A stretch of 64,000 nucleotides of DNA, taken from UMGS1663 sp963558185 (GTDB lineage: Bacteria; Bacillota; Clostridia; TANB77; CAG-508). Both the position numbers and the translations under genes were made by a program. Positions within the stretch are counted from its first letter, which is position 1. Every line of letters begins with the position of its first letter. The notes below the pieces were generated by a model that did no database searches, was not told the DNA's origin, and saw nothing but the letters and a program-made list of their open reading frames with translations. Positions 26,090-34,585 of this stretch are shown piece by piece. The stretch spans positions 1-64,000 of the forward strand of contig CAUWFE010000005.1 in NCBI GenBank assembly GCA_963558185.1, given 5' to 3'.

Positions 26090-26551
26090 ATGGAAAAAAT
26101 AAGAGGTTTTGAAGTAGCAAATGGTTTTGAAAATGAAAATATAAATTTGCCAAAAAGAAAAACAAAATTTTCAGCTGGTTATGATGTTGAGGCTGCTGAA
26201 GATATTGTAATACCAAGCTTTAAAAAAGGAATGAATCCAACATTAGTAAAAACAGGAGTAAAAGCGTATATGCAAGATGATGAAGTACTAATGCTATATA
26301 ATAGAAGTTCAAATCCAAAAAAGAAAGGATTAATTCTTGCAAATAGTGTAGGAGTAATAGATAAAGACTATTATGGAAACCAAGATAATGATGGACATAT
26401 AATGTTTGCTTTCTACAATATAAAGGAAGAAGATATAGAAATAAAAAAAGGAGAATGTATAGGACAAGCAATATTTCAAAAATATTTTTTATCAGATGAT
26501 GATAATGCTGAAGGCGAGAGAACTGGCGGATTTGGTTCAACAAACAAATAA
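26090..26551 (+). CDS. dut: dUTP diphosphatase
   Basis: 153 aa trimeric-type dUTPase with its five motifs in order: 'AGYDVEA', 'YNRSSNPKKKG', 'GVIDKDYYGN', 'GECIGQAIF' and the C-terminal 'ERTGGFGSTNK'. It hydrolyses dUTP to dUMP, keeping uracil out of DNA. AAGGGAG precedes the ATG. It is a single gene with a terminator overlapping the next promoter. Confidence 0.95.
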   Translation: MEKIRGFEVANGFENENINLPKRKTKFSAGYDVEAAEDIVIPSFKKGMNPTLVKTGVKAYMQDDEVLMLYNRSSNPKKKGLILANSVGVIDKDYYGNQDNDGHIMFAFYNIKEEDIEIKKGECIGQAIFQKYFLSDDDNAEGERTGGFGSTNK

Positions 26552-26595
26552 AATTTACAATTTGACAAACTAAATAATATACATAAAATTAGAAA

Positions 26596-26629
26596 AAATT
26601 TGGTAAATGCTTTGACTTTTACCAAATTT
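26596..26629 (+). terminator. terminator of dut overlapping the carD promoter
   Basis: A perfect 12-bp stem, AAATTTGGTAAA with its complement, and a 10-nt loop. The -35 box of the next promoter starts inside the loop. Confidence 0.75.
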
Positions 26630-26640
26630 TGTAGTATAAT
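26612..26640 (+). promoter_or_regulatory. strong promoter of carD gene
   Basis: TTGACT (26612-26617), 17 nt, TATAAT (26635-26640). The leader is about 80 nt and has no further structure I can see. Confidence 0.75.
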
Positions 26641-26722
26641 AGATACAGTGGTTGAAAAAGAGAATCGAAACCTTTCTTAACTTACAAAAAACAAAGTAAA
26701 TGCGTAGAGGAGTTGATTTTAA

Positions 26723-27292
26723 ATGTTTAATGTAGGTGATAAAATTGTTTATCCAATGCACGGGGCAGGAACTATAGATGCTATAGAAGAAAAAGATATA
26801 TTAGGTGAAAAACAAGCTTATTATATTATAAAAATGCCAGGAGAAGTTAAGGTAATGGTTCCAACAGCGAGAGCTGAAGAAATCGGAGTAAGAAATGTAA
26901 TAAATAAAGAAAATGCCGCAAAAGTATTAGAAATACTAGAAGAAAATGAAACAGAAATGTCAAATAATTGGAATAAAAGATATAGAGATAACATGGATAA
27001 AATGAAAAGTGGCGATATCTATGAAGTAGCAGATGTTGTTAGAAATTTAGCATTTAAACAAAAAGAAAAAGGCTTATCAACAGGTGAGAAAAAAATGTTA
27101 AATAATGCAAAACAAATATTAATAAGTGAACTTGTTTTAGCAGAACATGCATCACAAGAAGATGTAGAACAATTAGTTGATAATAAAATTCAAATGTCAT
27201 TTAATGAATTCAAAAATCATGATGAAAATATTGCAGCAGTTGGAAATGATATAGTAAAAAAATTTATTCCGTTTGATGGAACAAGCATATAA
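26723..27292 (+). CDS. CarD-family transcriptional regulator
   Basis: 189 aa. The N-terminal Tudor-like RNA-polymerase-interacting domain is 'FNVGDKIVYPMHGAGTIDAI', and the helical C-terminal domain ('MLNNAKQILISELVLAEH') contacts promoter DNA. CarD proteins bind the polymerase beta subunit and stabilise open complexes. In Firmicutes they affect rRNA and stress genes. GAGGAG precedes the ATG. It is transcribed from its own strong promoter, with dnaG-rpoD downstream. Confidence 0.93.
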   Translation: MFNVGDKIVYPMHGAGTIDAIEEKDILGEKQAYYIIKMPGEVKVMVPTARAEEIGVRNVINKENAAKVLEILEENETEMSNNWNKRYRDNMDKMKSGDIYEVADVVRNLAFKQKEKGLSTGEKKMLNNAKQILISELVLAEHASQEDVEQLVDNKIQMSFNEFKNHDENIAAVGNDIVKKFIPFDGTSI

Positions 27293-27301
27293 AGCAAAAT
27301 G

Positions 27302-27335
27302 AAAAAGAGACTTTTATAAGAAAGTTTCTTTTTTT
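27302..27335 (+). terminator. terminator after carD gene
   Basis: AAAAAGAGACTTT pairs with AAAGTTTCTTTTT (one G-T pair), then Ts. Confidence 0.75.
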
Positions 27336-27417
27336 CGCAAAAAATGACATTACATAAAAGAAGGATTTATGTCTATTATGTCGAATAATATAATTATGAT
27401 AAGAAAGGTAGCCAAAA

Positions 27418-29202
27418 ATGGTAAGATATAGTGATGAATTAATTGATGAAATAAGAAATCGAAATGATATTGTAGATATCATATCACAATATGTAGTATT
27501 AAAAAGAAGTGGCAGAAACTTTTTTGGATTATGCCCTTTTCATAAAGAAAAGTCACCATCATTTGCTGTTTCACCAGACAAGCAAATTTTTCATTGTTTT
27601 GGGTGCGGAGTAGGTGGTAATGTATTCCACTTTATAAGTAAAGTAGAAAATATCAGTTTTATAGAAACTGTACAAATGTTGGCAGAAAGAACAGGAGTGC
27701 AATTACCAACATTAGATAATAATGAAGATAATGAAAAAGCAATGTTAAAATCAAAAGTTTATGAAATCAATAAATTGACAGCAGAATTTTATCACGAAAA
27801 CTTATATAAACCGACTGCCAAATTAGCACAAGAATATGTAAAAAAAAGAAAATTAGACAATAGCACATTAAAGAAATTTTTAATTGGATATTCGCCTGCA
27901 AGCAATAATGAATTATACCAATATTTAAAATCAAAAGGCTTTTCTGAAAAAGAAATTTTAGCATCTACATTAGTAAATAAAACAAATGATGGACATTACA
28001 TAGATAGATTTAGAGGAAGGTTAATGTTTACTATACAAGATACACGAGACAGAGTAATCGCTTTTGGAGGAAGAGTATTAGATGATAGTAAGCCAAAATA
28101 TATAAATTCTTCAGAAAACATTGTATATAGTAAAGGCCGACATTTATTTGGTTTAAATATTGCAAAAAAATCAGAATCTAAAAAAATAATAATAGTAGAA
28201 GGATATATGGATGCTATTTCTTTACATCAAAGAGGAATTGATAATGCAGTTGCATCTTTAGGAACAGCAATGACTGAGGCTCAAGGAAGACTATTAAGAA
28301 ATAGTGCAGAACAAGTTATTATAGGATATGATGCTGATGGAGCAGGACAAGCTGCAACAATGAGGGGCTTAGAAATTTTGCAAAGCTTAGGCTGTGACAT
28401 AAGAATATTGCAAATAGAAGGAGCAAAAGATCCAGATGAATTTATTGTAAAGTATGGACCTGAAAGATTTCAAAAATATGTTGATTCTGCAATTTCATTA
28501 GTAGAATATAAAGTAAAAATGCTAAAAAAAGACTTAAACTTAGAAATGGCAAATGATAAAATTAAGTTTTTAAAAGAAATAGCTAAAATATTGTCTACTG
28601 TAACAAATGAAATTGAAAGAGAAGTATATATTGAGAAAATATGCTCACAATATAATATTTCGAAAGAGGCTATATATTCAGAAATTTCAAAAATGCAACA
28701 AAGTAAAAAATCAAATGTAAAGTTATTGCAAAAATCAAGACCTCAAATTAATACTGAAAGTAATAAAACATCTAATGAACAAGAAGATAAAACAGAAAGA
28801 TTAGTAATTTATTTGCTAATAAATCACAAAGAAGAAGCATATGAGGCAATAAAAGCAAATATTAAAATAGAGGATTTCAAAAGTGAAAAAAATAGACAGA
28901 TAATAAAAAAATTGTATGAAGAATTTGAAAAAGGAGATAGTAATATAGATAATGTACTAAATTGGTTTGAAAATCAAGATATTATCAATTATATTTCATG
29001 GATTCTTGCATATGATTTTGAAATTACAGAAATACATAAATGCATAGAAGATGTTATTAATATTTATAAAAAGAACAAATTAGTATCAAGAAGAAACGAA
29101 ATTATCAAAGAACTAGAAAGTACAGCATTAAGTAGTGAAAATGTGACAGATTTGGAAAATGAATTAAATAACATTATTATAAAATTAGCTAAATTAAAAT
29201 AG
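27418..29202 (+). CDS. dnaG: DNA primase
   Basis: 594 aa. The CHC2 zinc finger is 'CPFHKEKSPSF...FHCFGCGVGG' (about residues 39-65). The TOPRIM catalytic core has 'IIVEGYMDAISLHQRGIDNA' and 'GYDADGAGQAA'. The C-terminal third is the DnaB-binding helical domain. It makes RNA primers for replication. The neighbour rpoD, 11 nt downstream, is the classical macromolecular-synthesis arrangement. Confidence 0.97.
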   Translation: MVRYSDELIDEIRNRNDIVDIISQYVVLKRSGRNFFGLCPFHKEKSPSFAVSPDKQIFHCFGCGVGGNVFHFISKVENISFIETVQMLAERTGVQLPTLDNNEDNEKAMLKSKVYEINKLTAEFYHENLYKPTAKLAQEYVKKRKLDNSTLKKFLIGYSPASNNELYQYLKSKGFSEKEILASTLVNKTNDGHYIDRFRGRLMFTIQDTRDRVIAFGGRVLDDSKPKYINSSENIVYSKGRHLFGLNIAKKSESKKIIIVEGYMDAISLHQRGIDNAVASLGTAMTEAQGRLLRNSAEQVIIGYDADGAGQAATMRGLEILQSLGCDIRILQIEGAKDPDEFIVKYGPERFQKYVDSAISLVEYKVKMLKKDLNLEMANDKIKFLKEIAKILSTVTNEIEREVYIEKICSQYNISKEAIYSEISKMQQSKKSNVKLLQKSRPQINTESNKTSNEQEDKTERLVIYLLINHKEEAYEAIKANIKIEDFKSEKNRQIIKKLYEEFEKGDSNIDNVLNWFENQDIINYISWILAYDFEITEIHKCIEDVINIYKKNKLVSRRNEIIKELESTALSSENVTDLENELNNIIIKLAKLK

Positions 29203-29213
29203 GGGGTATAAAA

Positions 29214-30338
29214 ATGAGTGTGTCTGAAGAGCCAGCAGATTTAAAAAAAGAAGATAATGTAGCATCAAATGAAAAAAAAGTTAAAGAAATAATAGAAAAA
29301 GCAAAATCTAAAGGAAAGATAACATATGGAGAACTTGCAACTGAATTAGGAGATGTTAATCCAGAACAAATAGATAAAGTATTTGATGCTTTTGAAGATT
29401 TAGGTGTTAACATTTTGCAAGAAGATATGGAAGAACCAGAATTAGAAGATTTAGAAGATGTAGAAGATATTAAGTTAGAAGATATTGATTTAACTAATAT
29501 GGACGGAATTAATGTTGATGATCCTGTAAGAATGTATTTAAGAGAAATTGGTAGAATTCCATTATTATCATATGAAGAGGAGTTAGAATTAGCAAAAAGA
29601 GTTTTAAATGGGGAAGAAACAGCAAAGCAAAAATTAACAGAATCTAATTTAAGACTTGTTGTAAGTATTGCAAAAAAATATGTAGGAAGAGGAATGTTAT
29701 TTTTAGACCTTATACAAGAAGGAAATATGGGCTTAATAAAAGCAGTAGAGAAGTTTGATTATACAAAAGGATTCAAATTTAGCACATATGCTACTTGGTG
29801 GATAAGACAAGCCATAACAAGAGCTATTGCAGACCAAGCAAGAACTATAAGAATTCCAGTTCATATGGTTGAAACAATTAATAAACTAATACGTACATCA
29901 AGACATTTATTACAACAATTAGGTAGAGAACCAACACCAGAAGAAATTTCTAAAGAAATGGAAATTCCAGTAGAAAAGGTAATGGAAATACAAAAAATAG
30001 CTCAAGACCCTGTATCTCTTGAAACACCAATTGGAGAAGAAGATGATAGTCACTTAGGAGATTTTATTCAAGATGATGATAGTCCTGCACCACAAGATTC
30101 AGCAGCATATACATTATTAAAAGAACAATTAGAAGATGTAATGAATACATTAACACCTCGTGAAGCTAAAGTTTTAAAATTAAGGTTTGGCTTAGAAGAT
30201 GGAAAAGCAAGAACTTTAGAGGAAGTTGGAAAAGAATTTCAAGTAACAAGGGAAAGAATAAGACAAATTGAAGCTAAAGCGTTAAGAAAATTAAGACATC
30301 CAAGTAGAAGTAAAAAATTAAGAGATTATATGAATTAA
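29214..30338 (+). CDS. rpoD: primary sigma factor RpoD/SigA
   Basis: 374 aa. Region 1.1 covers the N-terminus, region 1.2 is 'DPVRMYLREIGRIPLLS', and region 2 includes 'FDYTKGFKFSTYATWWIRQA', which melts the -10 element. Region 3 is 'REPTPEEISKEME' and region 4 ends 'VTRERIRQIEAKALRKLRHP' for -35 binding. It is the housekeeping sigma factor. GGGGG precedes the ATG, and the gene is cotranscribed with dnaG. TTGACA/TATAAT promoters across the window fit it. Confidence 0.98.
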   Translation: MSVSEEPADLKKEDNVASNEKKVKEIIEKAKSKGKITYGELATELGDVNPEQIDKVFDAFEDLGVNILQEDMEEPELEDLEDVEDIKLEDIDLTNMDGINVDDPVRMYLREIGRIPLLSYEEELELAKRVLNGEETAKQKLTESNLRLVVSIAKKYVGRGMLFLDLIQEGNMGLIKAVEKFDYTKGFKFSTYATWWIRQAITRAIADQARTIRIPVHMVETINKLIRTSRHLLQQLGREPTPEEISKEMEIPVEKVMEIQKIAQDPVSLETPIGEEDDSHLGDFIQDDDSPAPQDSAAYTLLKEQLEDVMNTLTPREAKVLKLRFGLEDGKARTLEEVGKEFQVTRERIRQIEAKALRKLRHPSRSKKLRDYMN

Positions 30339-30341
30339 AAT

Positions 30342-30383
30342 ATAAAGTACTATAAATTGTAAAACAACTTTGTAGTACTTTAT
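30342..30383 (+). terminator. terminator after rpoD
   Basis: ATAAAGTACTA (30342-30352) pairs with TAGTACTTTAT (30373-30383), loop 20 nt. Confidence 0.75.
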
Positions 30384-30433
30384 TATTGTGCATAGAGGGG
30401 AAATTTTTACTATAATATTTTGAAAATGAAAGA

Positions 30434-30559
30434 TACTAGTTAATGTTTTCTGTAAATTAATGCAAAGAATTTCTAAAATTTCTCCATAAACATTCGTCAT
30501 TTTATTAAAAGTTTATATTCCAAGGCATTCTGGCAAAAAATAAAAAAATATTATCTAGT
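30434..30559. repeat. internally deleted MITE-like copy
   Basis: Starts TACTAGTTAATG, ends TATTATCTAGTT; the left palindromic arm is missing, leaving about 126 bp. Both termini are kept, so it could still be recognised by the mobilising enzyme. Confidence 0.8.
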
Positions 30560-30675
30560 TACAAATGAAATAAAAAGGTTACATAAAAAACTTGCAAAAT
30601 TAAAAAATATATGATAAAATTAAAATTGTTAATAAATGTAAAAGGAGGAAGCTACATTTATTGTAGTAAAAAATT

Positions 30676-31053
30676 ATGAAAAAAGCAATAAAAGAAAATA
30701 GAATAATTGCATTGTTTAAAAGAGTTATGCTTGATGAAGATATTCCAGATATAGAAAATGATAATGAAACAAAAATGACTGTAGATCCAAGAGTTAGTAA
30801 AAGTGACATAGATATTTTTAGAGAAGATAAAGAAATAAGAAAAAAAATGGAGGAACAGCAAGAAGAAAAAAGAAAGCAAGAAGGAATGCCAGAAAGACAA
30901 AAAGCAAAAATAGAGAAAGCAAATATTAATTCTAGAAAATCAAGTGAAAATATACCAAACCATGAAATTAATAATCAAGTATTACAATCAAAAACTAAAA
31001 TTAGAGATGATAATAGAATAAAACATGAAGATTATGATGAACGAGAACTATAA
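30676..31053 (+). CDS. hypothetical charged protein, 125 aa
   Basis: I do not recognise it. It is hydrophilic, with a short hydrophobic patch near the N-terminus ('RIIALFKRVML') and a Lys/Glu/Gln-rich, probably disordered remainder. The strong AAAGGAGGAA at 30641-30650 is 25 nt from the ATG, with a small hairpin CTACA/TGTAG between them. A stop codon rules out a nearer in-frame start. The hairpin could bring the ribosome site to the start. Monocistronic, upstream of tRNA genes. Confidence 0.65.
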   Translation: MKKAIKENRIIALFKRVMLDEDIPDIENDNETKMTVDPRVSKSDIDIFREDKEIRKKMEEQQEEKRKQEGMPERQKAKIEKANINSRKSSENIPNHEINNQVLQSKTKIRDDNRIKHEDYDEREL

Positions 31054-31149
31054 TATATGTAATTATTGCATTTAAAAGATAAAAATTATCAAAAAAAGTT
31101 ATTACATTTGCAATAAAATGTAAAAATATAAAAAAATTAAAAAATTATC

Positions 31150-31190
31150 TTGACAAATGACTTGAGAACGATTATAATAATAATCGTTCT
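31150..31190 (+). promoter_or_regulatory. tRNA promoter overlapped by a long palindrome
   Basis: TTGACA (31150-31155), 17 nt, TATAAT (31173-31178) serve tRNA-Met and perhaps tRNA-Leu. A perfect 11-bp inverted repeat, AGAACGATTAT-AATA-ATAATCGTTCT (31165-31190), covers the -10 box, which could be an operator or a 5' hairpin. Confidence 0.65.
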
Positions 31191-31202
31191 TATAAAACAT
31201 AT

Positions 31203-31279
31203 GGCGAGATAGCTCAGTTGGCTAGAGCAACTGGTTCATACCCAGTGGGTCGATGGTTCGAATCCATTTCTCGCTACCA
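31203..31279 (+). tRNA. tRNA-Met (elongator, anticodon CAT)
   Basis: 77 nt: acceptor GGCGAGA with matching 3' strand TCTCGCT (closing G-T), D-arm GCTC/GAGC, anticodon loop TTCATAC, T-loop TTCGAAT and an encoded CCA. Loop and stem resemble Bacillus elongator Met. Confidence 0.93.
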
Positions 31280-31353
31280 AAATATTAAAAAAGTATTGAC
31301 AAACTTTTTAATAGGTATTATAATAAACATTGTCACAAGAAAACCAGTTATAT

Positions 31354-31441
31354 GCAGATGTGGCGGAACTGGTAGACGCACAGGACTTAAAATCCTGCGG
31401 TTGAATAAACCGTGCCGGTTCGATTCCGGCCATCTGCACCA
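31354..31441 (+). tRNA. tRNA-Leu (anticodon TAA), integration target
   Basis: 88 nt with a long variable arm. Acceptor GCAGATG pairs with CATCTGC, anticodon loop CTTAAAA, and CCA is encoded. The last 56 nt (31386-31441) are repeated exactly at 40636-40691; the gene stays intact because the element carries the replacement 3' end. This side is attL of the mobilizable element. Confidence 0.96.
31386..31441 (+). repeat. attL: 56-bp direct repeat in tRNA-Leu 3' end
   Basis: Identical to 40636-40691, running from the anticodon loop to the CCA end. Tyrosine integrases commonly use this segment of tRNA genes. Confidence 0.93.
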
Positions 31442-31445
31442 TTAG

Positions 31446-31480
31446 AACCTCAAGTGTTTCGTAAGATTAAGCTTGAGGTT
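31446..31480 (+). terminator. terminator just inside the left end of the element
   Basis: AACCTCAAG pairs with CTTGAGGTT, then a T-rich run. It ends the tRNA-Leu transcript in the integrated state. Confidence 0.75.
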
Positions 31481-31502
31481 TTAATTTATAAAAAATTTTG
31501 TA

Positions 31503-31525
31503 GTTCTACAAAAAGTTCTACAAAA
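31503..31525 (+). repeat. integrase arm-site repeats, left
   Basis: Two tandem GTTCTACAAAA units stand 60 nt inside attL. The same doublet occurs at 40463-40484 near attR, in the same orientation. Likely arm-type binding sites of the integrase. Confidence 0.6.
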
Positions 31526-31619
31526 TTCACAACATTTTATTTTTATAAAATCTTTATTTAGTGGCTTAAATAAGGATTTTTTTATTTCTAAATTTTCTAA
31601 CATTTCTAATAATTTTTAT

Positions 31620-32852
31620 TTATAACTCCATTTCTTCATCTTCTTCGTCATTATCTTGACTAGGTTCAGTAAAGTTTAAACTATTGCCAATTACTAAAGC
31701 AGAATTTTGTTTTGATTCTATATCTACATGAGTATATATATTTGCTGTAGTATTATAACTAGAATGACCTAGCCATATTTGAATATCTTTCATACTGATT
31801 TTATTAGATAATAATAAGCTAGCACAAGAATGTCTTAAATCGTGAAATCTAATAGGTTTTAAGTTATTATCTTTTAGTATTTGATTAAACTTATGTGAAA
31901 CATAGTCAGGTTTTAGTATAGAACCATCTATATTCACACAAACATAGTCATTATCATTTAAGTATGATTTTTTAAATATTTTCTTATTATATTCTTGATT
32001 TGCTTTTTCTTCTAAAAGTATTTCTTCGATTTCTGGAATTAAAGGTAAAGTTCTATAACTTGATTGATTTTTAGTTTTATCTTCTGCAACAATTTGCAAT
32101 TTACCATCTACTTTTGTTTGTGAAATAGTATGTCTTATAATAATTGTTTTATTTCCAAAATCAACAGCATCCCATTTTATACCTAATGCTTCACTTCGCC
32201 TAAGTCCATAATATAAGGCTAGAAGAACAGGCAACTTAATAGGTGTATTTTTTATTGCAACTAATAATTCATTTAATTGTGCTTTATTATAATAGGTCGC
32301 TATGTATTGTTCTTTTTTAGGCTTATCTATTTTGTCTGCTGGATTTGTTAATATTAATTCACATTTTACTGCATATTGTAAGGCCTTTCTAATATTAGCA
32401 TGATAGCGAAGAATTGTATTTCCTTTTAAGCCTAAATTATATAATTCTGTGTAAAAATCTTGAATATGATACGGTTTTAAATCTTTTAAGGAAACATCTA
32501 ATTTCTTAAAATAATTATATACTTTACCTTTTACAATTCTTTCATAACCTGCATAAGTTGTTTTTACTACTCTAGGTTTTATAATATCTAACCAATTTAT
32601 CATAAAATCACAAAACTTTATATTAGCTTTATTATTAATATCTAAGTTAGAAATCGTAGGTTTTTCATTTAGAGTTTTTTCATATTCATGTCTTATTTCT
32701 TCAACTTTTCTTTCTGCAAGTTTTTTATTATTCTTTACTTTTAATTTCGTGGAAATCCACTTTCGTTGTATATTATTAAATTCGTCTTTATAATATAAAA
32801 CAGCATAATAAATATTTTTCTTTTGCTGTAATGTAGCTGTTACTGTTATCAC
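31620..32852 (-). CDS. int: tyrosine integrase
   Basis: Start taken at GTG 32852 (410 aa) with GGAGG 7 nt upstream; a TTG at 32894 overlapping the excisionase stop would add 14 residues. An AP2-like arm-binding N-terminus ('YYAVLYYKDEFNNIQRKW') precedes a SAM-like core-binding domain (about 70-170) and a catalytic domain with Arg in 'YYGLRRSEALGIKWD', 'HDLRHSCASLL', 'WLGHSS' and Tyr in 'TANIYTHVD'. It is of the Tn916/phage type. It lies next to attL and would integrate and, with Xis, excise the element. Confidence 0.96.
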   Translation of the reverse strand: MITVTATLQQKKNIYYAVLYYKDEFNNIQRKWISTKLKVKNNKKLAERKVEEIRHEYEKTLNEKPTISNLDINNKANIKFCDFMINWLDIIKPRVVKTTYAGYERIVKGKVYNYFKKLDVSLKDLKPYHIQDFYTELYNLGLKGNTILRYHANIRKALQYAVKCELILTNPADKIDKPKKEQYIATYYNKAQLNELLVAIKNTPIKLPVLLALYYGLRRSEALGIKWDAVDFGNKTIIIRHTISQTKVDGKLQIVAEDKTKNQSSYRTLPLIPEIEEILLEEKANQEYNKKIFKKSYLNDNDYVCVNIDGSILKPDYVSHKFNQILKDNNLKPIRFHDLRHSCASLLLSNKISMKDIQIWLGHSSYNTTANIYTHVDIESKQNSALVIGNSLNFTEPSQDNDEEDEEMEL

Positions 32853-32890
32853 AAAATGACCTCCGTATTCCCGTGTAAATGTATTTATTT

Positions 32891-33097
32891 TCAATTTTGA
32901 CTTATTATATATGAAATTATATTAGCTTTTGGAATTTTATATTGTCTGCCTATTTTCATGGCTTTTATTTTGTTTTCCTTAATAAGCCTATAGGCTAGTG
33001 TTAAACTAATTCCACCTAACATATTTCGCATTTGTTCAATGTTTATAATATCTGGATAATTAGTAAACATGATAGAATATTCTTCTTTGATATCCAT
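32891..33097 (-). CDS. xis: excisionase-type helix-turn-helix protein
   Basis: 68 aa. 'INIEQMRNMLGGISLTLAYR' and 'KAMKIGRQYKIPKANIISYI' form a winged helix-turn-helix of the excisionase/MerR-like HTH_17 type. GGAGG precedes the ATG. It directly precedes and nearly overlaps the integrase gene. Its expected role is to bend DNA at the att sites and control the direction of recombination. Confidence 0.85.
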   Translation of the reverse strand: MDIKEEYSIMFTNYPDIINIEQMRNMLGGISLTLAYRLIKENKIKAMKIGRQYKIPKANIISYIISQN

Positions 33098-33118
33098 TTT
33101 AACTGTACCTCCTTTTTG

Positions 33119-33526
33119 TTAATATACTGCTTTTGGAACATCTATTGAAACAGTCAATTTTCTATCTATTTCAAATCTTTTTCTTTTAGCATTATACTTG
33201 TAAGCACTAGAATTAAACTTTCTAAAACTACGATCTGAAATGTCAAAATAATAAGATAGTTCTTCAGCATCTTGTTTCAATTGAGCTTTAAGAGCTTCAT
33301 AACTATCTCTATTAGATTTTTGTTTTAACTTCATGTATTCAACGGTTCGTTTTTTATGCTTTTGTTTGTTTTGTTGTTTCCTTTGATTTTTTTCTACATG
33401 ATACCTAAAATCTTTCTTTATTACTTTTGATACATAGGCATTACTTACATTTAGTTCAAAAGCAATATCAATAGGCTTTAAATGTTTATTGTAAAATAAA
33501 TCAATGATTTTTTCTTTATTTGACAT
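33119..33526 (-). CDS. helix-turn-helix protein of the mobile element
   Basis: 135 aa. The N-terminal sigma-region-4-like HTH is 'HLKPIDIAFELNVSNAYVSK'. A very basic linker (residues 45-65) and a helical C-terminus follow. Similar genes are common next to xis-int in Firmicutes elements and are assumed to regulate excision. GGAGG precedes the ATG; xis follows after 21 nt, so they form an operon. Exact role unknown. Confidence 0.75.
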   Translation of the reverse strand: MSNKEKIIDLFYNKHLKPIDIAFELNVSNAYVSKVIKKDFRYHVEKNQRKQQNKQKHKKRTVEYMKLKQKSNRDSYEALKAQLKQDAEELSYYFDISDRSFRKFNSSAYKYNAKRKRFEIDRKLTVSIDVPKAVY

Positions 33527-33812
33527 GATAAAAGTACCTCCTTGTGATTGGTTAAATTTTTGCTAATAAATTTTAAGCATAGTAATCTAAATGAATATTT
33601 ATAGCTAAATACTCATTTTTAAATTTATTTGTTTAAAGAATTATATTATCATAATTAGTAATAATCAATTTCCTTTTTTCTAAAAACTTAAAAATACTTA
33701 AAATCAATTGTAACTAGATTGCAGCAGGGAATAAAAAATAAATCAATGAATGTTTTTTGAACAATTTTTGAAAAAATTAGAGGTAAAAAAAATGATAAAT
33801 AGATACAAAAAA

Positions 33813-33830
33813 AGTAGCCATATAGCTACT
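33813..33830 (-). terminator. terminator of the XRE repressor gene
   Basis: AGTAGC/GCTACT with a 6-nt loop and a T-run on the minus strand. The rest of 33527-33849 is AT-rich with no gene; it must hold the promoter of the HTH-xis-int operon. Confidence 0.75.
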
Positions 33831-33849
33831 AAATAAATTTATAGAAATA

Positions 33850-34086
33850 TTAATCTTCCTCTACATCTTTAAATAATTTATCTGTAAAAAATTCATTTAA
33901 TTCAATACCTAATCCTTCACATAGATGTAATAAAGTAACAAGTTTAGGACTTTGACTTTTTCCATTTATAAAACTACTTAATGTAGAATATGATATTCCA
34001 GATTCTAAAGATAACCTATGTAAAGTTATATTTCTTTCATCTGTTAAATTTATAATTCTTCTTCTAACAGCTTCTGAAAGTTGCAT
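33850..34086 (-). CDS. XRE-family repressor of the element
   Basis: Start taken at the ATG at 34086 (78 aa) after GAGGGG. 'LHRLSLESGISYSTLSSFIN' is the HTH, and the ending 'VTLLHLCEGLGIELNEFFTD' matches the XRE protein at 8218. It is divergent from the gene at 34227, and the shared intergenic DNA holds two palindromes. It likely acts as the CI-like switch of the element. Confidence 0.9.
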   Translation of the reverse strand: MQLSEAVRRRIINLTDERNITLHRLSLESGISYSTLSSFINGKSQSPKLVTLLHLCEGLGIELNEFFTDKLFKDVEED

Positions 34087-34139
34087 AATACCCCTCTTTT
34101 CTTTATATAAAAAGTATAGCAAAATAGACGAAATAACGC

Positions 34140-34155
34140 TGACGAAAAATCGTCA
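34140..34155. promoter_or_regulatory. operator candidate O1
   Basis: TGACGA-AAAA-TCGTCA, a perfect 6-bp inverted repeat just upstream of the -35 box of the rightward promoter. It shares the ACGA/TCGT half-sites with O2. A degenerate third site (AGACGAAATAACGCT) lies at 34126-34140. Confidence 0.6.
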
Positions 34156-34163
34156 AAATACTA

Positions 34164-34209
34164 TTGCAAAATCTCTTTATTAGAGATATAATATAAACGA
34201 AATATCGTT
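34164..34209 (+). promoter_or_regulatory. rightward promoter with operator O2
   Basis: TTGCAA (34164-34169), 17 nt, TATAAT (34187-34192). AACGA-AATA-TCGTT at 34196-34209 lies at the start-site region. O1 and O2 bracket the promoter, a layout fit for repression. Confidence 0.65.
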
Positions 34210-34226
34210 AAACAAGGAGGTGTAAT

Positions 34227-34523
34227 GTGTTAAAAATAGAAGATATTAATAAATATATAGAAGATTCAATATTAGATACTATTTTTAGAAATCGACAAGA
34301 AGAATTGTATAAAGAAAACAAAAAAGAGGATTTAGAAATTATTAAAATAAAAGAAGAATATACAGTAGATTATGAAAGACTTTTAATAGCAATAAAAAAT
34401 CTTCCACCTCATTTTCAAAATACGAGAGAAGGAATTATAGAGGCATTAGAAAATTATTTAATAAGAGAAAATTTAATTGTTGCTCACGATAATGAAAAGT
34501 TTTATAAAGCACGGTTTCTGTGA
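34227..34523 (+). CDS. hypothetical protein of the mobile element, 98 aa
   Basis: GTG start with AAGGAGG upstream; the overlapping ATG meets a stop at once. It is an acidic helical protein ('KEDLEIIKIKEEYTVDYERL' then 'LIAIKNLPPHFQNTREGIIE'). I do not recognise the family. It is transcribed from the operator-flanked promoter divergent from the repressor, so it is the early gene controlled by the switch. Confidence 0.75.
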   Translation: MLKIEDINKYIEDSILDTIFRNRQEELYKENKKEDLEIIKIKEEYTVDYERLLIAIKNLPPHFQNTREGIIEALENYLIRENLIVAHDNEKFYKARFL

Positions 34524-34585
34524 TGGTATTAGAACTATATTAGAAAGTATAGAAAACACCAGTAGCAAATAATATTTATTTACTA

